From assembly GCF_000017585.1 (NCBI RefSeq), contig NC_009714.1, positions 1,334,663 through 1,398,662 of the forward strand: DNA of 64,000 nucleotides, written 5' to 3'. The DNA comes from Campylobacter hominis ATCC BAA-381 (lineage in GTDB: Bacteria > Campylobacterota > Campylobacteria > Campylobacterales > Campylobacteraceae). The notes beneath the pieces are model-generated. The model was not told where the DNA came from. It did no database searches and saw only the letters and a program-made list of their open reading frames with translations. The translations under genes were made by a program, and so were the position numbers. Positions 49,501-56,429 of the stretch are shown here, in pieces (position 1 is the first letter of the stretch; every line of letters begins with the position of its first letter).

Positions 49501-50323
49501 AAATGCAAATATTATTGATACTAAAAACGATGAAATTTTACAAGGAAGCGACAAAAACAACACTTATTATTATCATGGAGGAAAAGATCTTATAGTTGAT
49601 AGTGGTGGAATTGATACTTTGAAATTTATGATTAATGGATATCATCTTAATTTTTCATCAAACGGAACTGATTTGTCATTAAGCCTTGGTAATATACAAG
49701 ATAAAAATAACAATAATATTGTAACCATAAAAGACTTTTTTGCAAATGAAAATTCAATTGTAGAAACAATACAACTTAAAAACGGTTATAAATTCAGTGC
49801 AAAAGATATTTATCAAAGCTTTGGAAAAGAGTATCCAAAAAATGACTCTTCAAATACTACAGATCCTCAACCAAACGAAAATAATTTAGTTGGTGGCAAT
49901 GAAGATAACAGATATGTATTTAGCGGAGGTCAAAAAACAGTAATAGATAGTGGTGGAAACGATACTATAAAATTTACGCAAGATGGAAATGGTTTAAATT
50001 TTTCAACAAACGGAACGGATTTAACTTTAAATGTTTACAATCATGAAAACGATACTATAACAGTTAAAAATTTCTTTACAAATCCAAGCAATATAATTGA
50101 AAAGTTTGAACTTAAAAACGGTTACACAATTACTTCAGAGCAAATTTATCAAAGCTTTGGAAAAGAGTATCCAAACAGCAATGAACCTTTTGGAGTATCA
50201 GCAGACACTGCGAATAAAATCATTGAAGAACTAAACTCATATTCAAACGATAATGCGCTAAATTTAAATTTCAAAAACGAAACAAATAAAAATATGGATA
50301 TAATGCAAATCTATAATGTATGA
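43586..50323 (+). CDS. Giant RTX C-terminal part with type I secretion signal
   Basis: 2,245 codons from a GTG that is only the first start after the frameshift; the frame is open from about 43360. It consists of many blocks of GGxGxDxLx calcium-binding nonapeptides (for example GGTGNDELYGEDGNDTY), alternating with HCBP-related segments (F-x-DGISKDDLLFKK-x-NDLVI). The last about 70 residues lack repeats and end in DIMQIYNV, as expected for an uncleaved C-terminal type I signal. RTX blocks fold on Ca2+ outside the cell. The exporter genes are at 50418-58521 on the opposite strand. Without frame restoration the lipase part would not be exported. Confidence 0.92.
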   Translation: MINGKGGDDKLYGAGGDDLYEFDKNFGNDIIYDTQGNNEIVFTKGITKEDLSFKRELANLIIYVTNENGEKDSITVQNAFCLINDLGDGIIQSITFADGTKLSKDDILNLSPLKGSDEADNLYLTNENDILNAGNGNDEIHGKKGDDIINGDSGDDRLFGGIGNDILNGGTGNDELYGEDGNDTYVFSKNWGKDTIVDNQGLNSIEFIDGINVNDLVFDKNGNDLVISDKELKNTITIKNIVNENGTLNNSISKIIFNRKIINGKESFDFITTNEILDYMIRPSDESDELIGYNDHSYTINALDGNDTIITNIKDDILIGGKGDDTLIGKAGNDIYIFGKDFGNDTIIEENNDKNVIKFTDGISKDDLLFKKLNNDLVILQNKNSVIIKDMFNGASINSKIDKIVFDDGSSITNREFINLAVANSSSNENDTLIGYFDDDYVLDALDGNDTIITNGGNDVLIGGAGDDTLKGGKGNDTYKFELNHGKDIIEDNIGKETIVINGRTKEDLIFTYDATTTDLIINYKDNKNDSITIKKWKYMDNLTIKFDDNSYIDDRYITNKIKTINSDSDTSEVGIYYNTNLEDGDDVYIIKKDAGKLSIYDNFTLHSYKVDGGNDTIKFDEISSNEVVYKMSGSNLLIGIAEENKKFEDLNTVVTIKNWTSKHNRIENFAFSDKTLSQNDIINKFSKSENLLFQTDESDKATFKNGGVIYALDGDDEIVSVENKSEVYGNDGNDKIIANGTIYGNEGDDTLKGYSGDDTIYGGEGDDILIGASGDDFLQGDSGDDTYVFGKEWGNDTINNFDRNGTDKIKFTDGISKYDLIFARGVKNSDVTNDLFIYSKDKKNSIKITDFFYSYQSIDENRKIDLIEFDNGEILKSEDLKYLVLQGSKYDDVIRGYDEDFTFDAGEGSDIVFAGNKNDKIFGNDGDDTLYGEDGNDTLIGGTGNDTLQGGDGDDTYIFNLGDGKDEIYESSGNDIIEFGDGISKDSLIVIRDGENNLKIYVKDNPNISNKDINLDDIKDTITLKNVFSNNSSKHENLIETIKFQDGSTLNFNDIKKLSLINSSNSTETLRGYDDENNNIVGNDADETIYGGELDDTINAGAGNDTITAYSGKNTLIGGSGDDVFYGDQANNTYIFSKGDGNDKISGRSSDSTIKFEDGISKDDIKVTRGENLDDLVVKINENDSITIKNFYYDGNINKENEKAIVSNFLFANGEKIGYEEFHKLSYIGKESDDTIYGLNSNDTIKGNDGDDTLYGEDGNDTLIGGTGNDKLIGGKGDDIYIFNLGDGKDEIYEESGNDTIEFGKGISKDSLIVIRDGENNLKIYVKDNPNISNKDINLDDIKDTITLKNVFSNNSSKHENLIETIKFQDGSTLNFNDIKKLSLINSSNSTETLRGYDDENNNIVGNDADETIYGGELDDTINAGAGNDTIKDLNGNNTIYAGIGDDTINANGTIYAGIGDDTINANGTIYAGSGNDTINASGTIYAEDGNDNINATGFIDAGNGNDIVTASDVYSSEEFNTIIGGKGDDELHGSYSNEKYIFSKGDGKDEIYENGGNDTIEFKNNLLKENLIVKRNGENDITIKFKDDQTDLITLKNVVYGNIISNQNTIENFTFANGETLTFNDIKKASMIGFDEDDTIKGYDDADNFISTSAGDDKIIGGIFNDTIIGGSGNDKLQGGDGDDTYIFNLGDGKDIITERELSEPYLIRQDSFDTVKFTKGVNKDDILLSRNGDDLIIKNKTNGDEITVKNHFFLSNRYYKINSIEFDDGTIWDEKYIDHNAVYYGSDANDELSGYMGNDDIIKADSGNDTIYGFDGDDEIYGEDGDDYLSGGNGIEKNTGNDKLYGGAGNDQLRGEDGNDYLNGGSGDDRYYYSYGDGFDTIENEGGGSDSLIFFDITRDRLSFSKEENDLIINIDNDANQGVRVKNYFLNDEYALDMIQPGDQKPAYTKNDIDNIVNAFDKPTLTEDKNANIIDTKNDEILQGSDKNNTYYYHGGKDLIVDSGGIDTLKFMINGYHLNFSSNGTDLSLSLGNIQDKNNNNIVTIKDFFANENSIVETIQLKNGYKFSAKDIYQSFGKEYPKNDSSNTTDPQPNENNLVGGNEDNRYVFSGGQKTVIDSGGNDTIKFTQDGNGLNFSTNGTDLTLNVYNHENDTITVKNFFTNPSNIIEKFELKNGYTITSEQIYQSFGKEYPNSNEPFGVSADTANKIIEELNSYSNDNALNLNFKNETNKNMDIMQIYNV
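46355..46908 (+). repeat. 554-bp direct repeat inside the RTX gene (copy A)
   Basis: Copy A is almost identical to 47327-47880, an offset of exactly 972 bp (324 codons). Both encode a nonapeptide block, DGENNLKIYVKDNPNISNKD and DETIYGGELDDTINAG. Confidence 0.9.
47327..47880 (+). repeat. 554-bp direct repeat inside the RTX gene (copy B)
   Basis: Copy B of the repeat at 46355-46908. In-frame duplication; deletion between copies would remove exactly 324 residues without a frameshift. Confidence 0.9.
47903..48127 (+). repeat. Five 45-bp tandem units
   Basis: Units of 15 residues following the pattern GTIYAGxGDDTINAN. The second and third of the GTIYA units are nearly identical in DNA; later ones diverge (GTIYAEDGNDNINAT, GFIDAGNGNDIVTAS). 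RTX-like but with period 15 rather than 9. Confidence 0.85.
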
Positions 50324-50363
50324 TTGCTATCTCTAAAAATTTTATTAGATACGATTTAAATAT

Positions 50364-50406
50364 GTTGTTTGATAAAAGTCAACTACTTTTATCAAACAAC
50401 TTTCTT
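50364..50406. terminator. Bidirectional terminator between RTX gene and tolC-like gene
   Basis: A 15-bp perfect stem, GTTGTTTGATAAAAG and CTTTTATCAAACAAC, with a 7-base loop between two convergent genes. Confidence 0.88.
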
Positions 50407-50417
50407 CAAATAATTTC

Positions 50418-51713
50418 TTACTCGCACCATCTTTTTTGTTTTGCGATTAAATCAGCTTTGGTTAGATTGTATCCTGCATTTATGATATTTTCTTTTAGGC
50501 TTTGTTCTTTATTTAGTGCATTTATTGTTTGATTTAGCACTGTAATTTTATCGCTTTGTCCGTTTTTATTTAATGATAAACTCATATCTTTTAATCTTTT
50601 ACTTTCTTTACTCAAAAGCTCCAAGTTTTTCAAAGTTTCTTCTTCGTTATTTTTGAAATTTCGCATATCCATAATCTCTTTGTCGTATTTAAGATTCGCG
50701 GCTTTTAATTTTAATTTATTTTGTTCGTTCTCCAGTCTTGCTCTATTAAGCTGTGCATTTTTTCTGCCGCCGTCAAAAATGTCCCAAGTAAAAGAAATTC
50801 CAACTCTATAGCCGTATTTTTTGCTATCTTGCACACTTTTCCAATATCTGTCTTTGTCGTCTCCATAAAAATCATATTTTGCATAAAAAGATATCGTAGG
50901 ATAAAAAGAGCTTTCAAGAGATTTGATATTTAGTTCATCTTCTTTTATCTTAGAAACTATTTGCATCGCCATAAAAGTATCTTTAAAATCCAAAAATTCA
51001 TAATTTTTTTGAATATTAAAATCATTGAAATCAAAAGCATCGTTTATATCTAAATTTGAAAGCATTGAAATCATATTTAAAGCGTAAGCTGTTTGTGTTT
51101 TTGCGCTTAAAATTTCATCTTTTATTTGAGATAAGTTTATATTTATATCAGCGACATCAAGTTTTGATTTTTCACCTATTTTATTTAATCTTTTTGTATA
51201 ATCCAAAAGAGTTTCATAAATATCAATCTTTTGACTATTTATATTTAAACTGTTTTTTAAAATCAAAACTTTTTTATAATTTTCCAAAATTTCAAGCGCC
51301 AAATTTAATTCATCATCACATTTTTTAAAACTCATTGTTTCAATTTTTTGTTTTGCGCTCTCTTTTCTATAATAATCGGCTCCAAATTTTAAAATATCAT
51401 ATCTTAAAATAAGTGAAGCCGAGTTTTGAAAAGTAGTAGAACCGGCAAGTGAGCTCTCGCCGACATAAACCAAATTATATCCGTCATCAAATCTTTTAGA
51501 ATATTCAGAGTTTAAAGCCAATGATAAGGTAGGATAAAAATAAGAATATGCGTAATCCAAATCATTTGAAGCTAAATTTATATCAAGAGATGATATTTTT
51601 ATATCTGGAGAATTTTTTAAGGCATGCTTTAGAATTTCATCAAATGTGATAGCAAGTGATCTATCCATAAACAAAAATACAATAACAATGATAAATTTTA
51701 AAGATTTTAGCAT
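50418..51713 (-). CDS. TolC-like outer membrane channel of the type I system
   Basis: 431 residues with a signal peptide (KFIIVIVFLFMDRSLA) and the two-repeat helical layout of outer membrane efflux proteins: N-terminal FDEILKHALKNSPDIKISSL, YFYPTLSLALNSEYS, then a second repeat with FYPTISFYAKYDFYG and VGISFTWDIFDGGRK. These trimeric channels span the outer membrane and take over substrate from HlyB/HlyD. It lies tail to tail with the RTX gene and on the strand of hlyD/hlyB, which supports a dedicated system. Confidence 0.92.
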   Translation of the reverse strand: MLKSLKFIIVIVFLFMDRSLAITFDEILKHALKNSPDIKISSLDINLASNDLDYAYSYFYPTLSLALNSEYSKRFDDGYNLVYVGESSLAGSTTFQNSASLILRYDILKFGADYYRKESAKQKIETMSFKKCDDELNLALEILENYKKVLILKNSLNINSQKIDIYETLLDYTKRLNKIGEKSKLDVADININLSQIKDEILSAKTQTAYALNMISMLSNLDINDAFDFNDFNIQKNYEFLDFKDTFMAMQIVSKIKEDELNIKSLESSFYPTISFYAKYDFYGDDKDRYWKSVQDSKKYGYRVGISFTWDIFDGGRKNAQLNRARLENEQNKLKLKAANLKYDKEIMDMRNFKNNEEETLKNLELLSKESKRLKDMSLSLNKNGQSDKITVLNQTINALNKEQSLKENIINAGYNLTKADLIAKQKRWCE

Positions 51714-52712
51714 TAAAAGCCTTTTAAATTTGTTGGTTTTTGATTATATGATTTTTTGTTTAGTTAAGTATTAAAATTTGTGTGAAATTTATAACAATTA
51801 TAATAAAATCAATAATTTTTTAAAATAGCTTAATAATTAAGCTATATTTTACAAAACCATTTAAGTTTAATTTTTAAAAAATTTCAAAAGTAAAATTTAA
51901 AAAATATATCAATTCTTAATATGCAAAAAAATATTTGATATTTTTTAAAATAGTACTAATATTCATTACAATTAGGCTGCTAAACCTTTGATATTAATGC
52001 AAGCTTCTCCAACTCTGTTATGCAGCAAAAAAATATGCTCAAATATTTATAATTCTCATAGTTCAAACAATAAATTTATACGAATTAAAAAAGTACATAA
52101 TAGGAGAAAAACAAGCAAACAAATAAAATATACAAATCCGGCTACACCTAGTATTATAATCAGATAAAATATATCAGCACCGCTAAAGTTGGAAAATACC
52201 CAATCTTTCCATAATAAAGTATAAATAGCATTATGCCAACTATGCAATAAATTTAAACTACAAGCGATGGGTTTGTAAGACTTTTAAAATTTTCTTAAAG
52301 TCATTTATTAAATCATTAAAAAATCTTCACCATCATTTTTATTTGAACAATCATTATCTTTATCTGACACATTGTTTATCCTTTCTTATAGCGAAAGCTT
52401 TGTTTTTATTTAACTTCTACCACCAAGCTTAATTTTATATTTTATAATCTTACTTATTAAATAATACTCAAAATTAATACTTAAATTAATTTTCAAAAAT
52501 ATTTTAAACAATAAAATTATAACAATTTTAAAATATGACAACATAAAATAATAACAAGCACTATTATAATTATTTTAATCATTTTGTGTTGCTAATAAAC
52601 TAAACTTCTTTATAGTTAATAAAACGCGATATTAAATAGAAAAATTTATATATGTTTAACAAAAATAGCAATCTTGCTATTTAATCAAAGAATAATATTC
52701 TATAGTTTAATT
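51714..52712. other. 1-kb gap with coding remnants
   Basis: No complete gene. On the minus strand a GTG at 52370, behind AAGGATAAACA, opens SDKDNDCSNKNDGEDFL and soon stops; a shifted frame would continue NDLINDFKKILKVLQTHRL. A further open stretch (about 52056-52290) encodes a hydrophobic peptide (DIFYLIIILGVAGFVYFICL). Together they look like a decayed small membrane-protein gene. The remainder (51714-52050, 52380-52712) is AT-rich. Confidence 0.4.
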
Positions 52713-53393
52713 TTATTTAAAAATAAATTTTTCAATTGAATTTTTGATTTTTTTATAAAATTTACAATTTTTACAAAAATTTAATATATAAAAAACTATT
52801 GGTATAGAAAATACTGTCAATATTATTTTCCAACAAATCTTAAAATTTGTAAATAAACATTGCAAAACATATAAAAAAACTAGCATAGAAAAAACTATAT
52901 AAATTACTAATAATATTTTTTTAATATAAAACACTATAGGATTAGATTGAAATTCTGAATATGTTGAATTATTTTTATCTATAATGTTGTTAATTTCTTT
53001 TATTTTAATTTGAATTTTTCTCGTATACTCCAAAATCATTTTTTCATTTAAATCTTTATTTTTTTCACAATTATCATATATACTTTCTAACAATTTAGTA
53101 TCTTCTTTAGTGTTCATCGTATAAAAGTTGTTTAATAGCAGCTTGTATAGTTTTTTTGATCTGAATTTCGAATTGGGCTTTAAAGATAACTGAACTAAAG
53201 CAAAATAAATTTTATTTAGTTTTTTTAAATTTTCTTTTTGAGTATTTATAAAAATTTTTTCAGATTGGGCTATTGAGTCTGTTATAAATTTTTTAATTAC
53301 TAATGAAAATATACTTATTATTAAAAATACAATAAACTCAATATCATTCATCTTGCCATCTATAAAAGTTAAAATCTCATTTGATAAATTCAT
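52713..53393 (-). CDS. Membrane protein partner of the PBP-like gene
   Basis: 226 residues with three membrane helices: one near residues 18-35 (IEFIVFLIISIFSLVIKKF) and two close to the end (about 152-175 and 184-203). Between them lies a basic helical region (residues 45-140). Its start overlaps the end of the PBP-like gene by 17 bp, so the two are co-translated. No family is recognised. It may tether the anchorless PBP to the membrane, which is inference from overlap and from what the PBP lacks. Confidence 0.75.
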   Translation of the reverse strand: MNLSNEILTFIDGKMNDIEFIVFLIISIFSLVIKKFITDSIAQSEKIFINTQKENLKKLNKIYFALVQLSLKPNSKFRSKKLYKLLLNNFYTMNTKEDTKLLESIYDNCEKNKDLNEKMILEYTRKIQIKIKEINNIIDKNNSTYSEFQSNPIVFYIKKILLVIYIVFSMLVFLYVLQCLFTNFKICWKIILTVFSIPIVFYILNFCKNCKFYKKIKNSIEKFIFK

Positions 53394-54864
53394 TTAAAAT
53401 ATCCTTGATTTTTTTGGTGAAACTTTTTGATATTTTTCCATTATTTATCATATTATCCCACTTTAATTTTTCATCTCTTAAAAATGCAAATACTTTTTCA
53501 GAATTACCTAAAATAATATATCTATTTATACTATTGTTCGTAGTTCCTGTTTTGCAAAAAAATGAAGATAACCCTAAAGTATTTATCGATACTTTTCTTA
53601 ATATTGACTTTAACTCGTCTAAATACTGAAGTTCGCTACTTGAAAATAAGTTATAATAAGCCATTGATAATTCATATAAAGAAATACCATACGGAGTTGA
53701 TCCCAAGACTAAAGATGGGAAATCTCCACAATATTCTTTATTGAATAAAGTAGAAATATACTTAGAAACATTGTTAAAACCAACTTTATAACTGGCATTT
53801 AAAAAAACTGTATTGTTAGATACTTCTAACGCTCTTGCTAATGACATTGTGTTACATCTGTATTCAAATGCCTCTTTTGCTGTCCAATCTCCATATTTAT
53901 AGATAGGTATTGTTGATATTTGTTCATTTTGATCTATGCCATTACTTCTTAAATACAAATATATAAAAGGTTTAAGTGTTGAGCCTACATTTCCGAAGTT
54001 ATTAAATATATAATGATTTCCATGTTTGCTAGCAAAACCTGCAATCTTACCTTTATTTATACATATTACAGAATCTAAATCATTAGTAGAATTTACAAAC
54101 CAGTTTATTTTATTCTGTATTTTATAGTCTATTGTGCTATTGATTATAAATTTATTATAATCTATTGTTTTCGCAATATCAGGAATAATTGTTGACGGAA
54201 CAACGTTTATTTGATTTTGCTGTATTTTTGGTGAATGACGCAAATATTTATTAGTTTGATTTCTTGAAATAAGATTTGATTTATTTAATCTAAATAGAAT
54301 GCTTCTGTATCTATTTAAAAAAAGTTGTTTATTATCAACATATAGATTTGGTCCTCTTAATAACACAATTAAAGATATAAATTCCTTTTTTGTCAGTTCA
54401 TTTAACCGTTTTGAGAAGTATTTAATTGAAGCAGACTCAAATCCATATAAATTTGATCCCATATAAACGGATTCAATATATTTATCTATAATATATTTTT
54501 TTGAAAAGATTGTTTCTATTTTTAATGCCTTAAATATCTCTTTAACTTTTCTTTTTATGGTTTTTGAATTATCATTTAAATAAGCTCTTGATAATTGTTG
54601 CGTTATAGTACTTCCGCCTTCTACTATCTTGCCGGCTTGTAAATTTCTATAAAAAGCCCTTATTATGGCAATAAAATCAATTCCTATATGATTATAAAAT
54701 CTTTTATCTTCTATAGATAATAAAAAATTGATCAAAATTTCTGAAATATCTTTATTTAACCGCTTAGCGTAAATTTTATTTTCATTGGAGCAAACACCGA
54801 TAGTTTTACCATTACTAGCTTTTACTATATAACCGTTTATATCAATGTCTAAATTAGTTTTCAT
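53377..54864 (-). CDS. Short bifunctional class A penicillin-binding protein without membrane anchor
   Basis: 495 residues. The glycosyltransferase (GT51) domain has all usual motifs: EDKRFYNHIGIDF, GGSTITQQLSRAY, RKVKEIFKALKIE and KYIIDKYIESVYMG. The transpeptidase domain has STLKPF (Ser-x-x-Lys), SNN and KTGT. Class A PBPs normally carry an N-terminal membrane helix; here the protein begins MKTNLDIDINGYIVKASNGK, already the pre-domain segment, and an in-frame stop lies just upstream of the ATG, so no anchor is encoded. The protein is also shorter than PBP1-type enzymes. It polymerises and cross-links peptidoglycan if it reaches the periplasm. Being inside an exporter cluster is unusual. Confidence 0.88.
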   Translation of the reverse strand: MKTNLDIDINGYIVKASNGKTIGVCSNENKIYAKRLNKDISEILINFLLSIEDKRFYNHIGIDFIAIIRAFYRNLQAGKIVEGGSTITQQLSRAYLNDNSKTIKRKVKEIFKALKIETIFSKKYIIDKYIESVYMGSNLYGFESASIKYFSKRLNELTKKEFISLIVLLRGPNLYVDNKQLFLNRYRSILFRLNKSNLISRNQTNKYLRHSPKIQQNQINVVPSTIIPDIAKTIDYNKFIINSTIDYKIQNKINWFVNSTNDLDSVICINKGKIAGFASKHGNHYIFNNFGNVGSTLKPFIYLYLRSNGIDQNEQISTIPIYKYGDWTAKEAFEYRCNTMSLARALEVSNNTVFLNASYKVGFNNVSKYISTLFNKEYCGDFPSLVLGSTPYGISLYELSMAYYNLFSSSELQYLDELKSILRKVSINTLGLSSFFCKTGTTNNSINRYIILGNSEKVFAFLRDEKLKWDNMINNGKISKSFTKKIKDILNEFIK

Positions 54865-55124
54865 TTTTTTATTTTACTTTCTTATATTCTAAAATTTCTA
54901 AAAACAAATTTTTTTAATACTGTTAATACTTTAATATTGCGAAAATTAATAGTTGTTTTTGTTTCATAGATTGTTATACTATTGTTTTTGTTTAAAAATT
55001 TATATAATTTATAATTATTTAAGTAAATATTATTTGCAATATATTTTCTCATTTTTTTATTTTTTTATCCTTAAGTATATAAAAGTTCCTCAAAATCCAT
55101 AAAATTTTCCTTTTGTTTCAGAGC

Positions 55125-56429
55125 TTATCTTACACTAAGTCCTTCATCGAGATATTTTACGATAGGATATATGAAAAGCTCTATGACTCGTCTTTTTCCG
55201 ACTTTCACTTCAGCTATTACGCTCATTCCGGGCTCTATTTGTTTTTCTTTGCCTTCTACCATCAGACTTAATTTTTTCGGTTTTACCTTTATTTCAAAAA
55301 TTTCCCCAAGTTTTTCGTCTTTTATAGCGTCGTTTCCTATATGTATAAGCTCTCCGTCTATTTTGCCGTATTTCTGAAAGTTGAAAGTATCAACTTTAAT
55401 GGCTACTTTTTGTCCATTTTGTAAAAATCCTATATCTTTATTTAAAATTTTAGCACTTATGATTAGAGGCTCGTTTGCGGGAATTATACTGATTAGCTCC
55501 TCACCACTGCTAACGGAACTTCCAACCGTATGAATCAAAAGTTTTCCTACATAACCGTCTACAGGAGATGCTACGATTTGTTGTTTCGTTTGGAAATTTA
55601 GTGCATTTATAGAAGCTTTGATTTCGGCGGCTTCTTTTTGTTTTGTTAAAAGTTCATCCAAAAATTTAGCTTTTTGACTCGTTTTAAAATTCTCAAGCGT
55701 TTTTTTAGTTTCACTCAGTTTTGATTTTAGTGCAAGTAAATTTTCATTTGTGCTTTTTATTTGCGAGTTTAAATCAATCTGTTTTGAAAGCGCATCCTCA
55801 TAATCTTTGCTTGCTATTATATCTCGAACGTTTTTTAAATTTTTAACCCTTTTATCCGCTAAAATTTTCAGTTCGCTTAATTTTGAAATTTCAGCTTGTG
55901 TGCCGTTTATTGAGTTTAGTATGCCTGAAATTTTAAAATTCAGTTCATCTATGCTTTCATCAAAATTTTGTTTTTGATTGATATAAAGATTCATTTCGTC
56001 GCTGCTTAAATTTGCATCTTTTTGCAATTTTTCACTGAAGCTTAAAAGTTCAAGTCTTTTTATACTGAAATTAAGTGCTTTTAGTTTTTCTTCCTGCGTG
56101 ATTAAATTTACTTTAGATACGCTTGGATCAATGATTATGAGCGGTTCATTTTTAGATACTTTTTGTCCTTCATAAACTAAAATTTTTGATATTATTCCGT
56201 TTTCAAGCGGTTTTAAAATTTTAATATTTCCGCTTGGTATTACTTTTCCGTTGCCGCTTACTACTATATCTATTTTGGCAAACACAAGCCATAAAACCAA
56301 AAAAACGAAAATTGTTACAACTATCCATAGAATCGTTTTTCCCAGCGGATTTTGCGGTCTATCCTCTATTTCAATTATACTTGGTTTAAATTCGTATGAA
56401 TCGTCAATTTTTTTAAAAAGTTTAAACAT
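55125..56429 (-). CDS. HlyD-family membrane fusion protein of the type I system
   Basis: The protein has one N-terminal membrane helix (TILWIVVTIFVFLVLWLVF), a lipoyl-like strand (IVVSGNGKVIPSGNIKILKPL), long coiled coil (about residues 110-270) and the HlyD C-terminal part (ASPVDGYVGKLLIHTVGSSV). It bridges the inner membrane transporter and TolC-like channel. An upstream ATG (56474) is possible, but the ATG at 56429 (MFKLFKKIDD), overlapping the transporter stop as ATGTTTAA, gives the usual translational coupling and family length (434 residues). Confidence 0.93.
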   Translation of the reverse strand: MFKLFKKIDDSYEFKPSIIEIEDRPQNPLGKTILWIVVTIFVFLVLWLVFAKIDIVVSGNGKVIPSGNIKILKPLENGIISKILVYEGQKVSKNEPLIIIDPSVSKVNLITQEEKLKALNFSIKRLELLSFSEKLQKDANLSSDEMNLYINQKQNFDESIDELNFKISGILNSINGTQAEISKLSELKILADKRVKNLKNVRDIIASKDYEDALSKQIDLNSQIKSTNENLLALKSKLSETKKTLENFKTSQKAKFLDELLTKQKEAAEIKASINALNFQTKQQIVASPVDGYVGKLLIHTVGSSVSSGEELISIIPANEPLIISAKILNKDIGFLQNGQKVAIKVDTFNFQKYGKIDGELIHIGNDAIKDEKLGEIFEIKVKPKKLSLMVEGKEKQIEPGMSVIAEVKVGKRRVIELFIYPIVKYLDEGLSVR

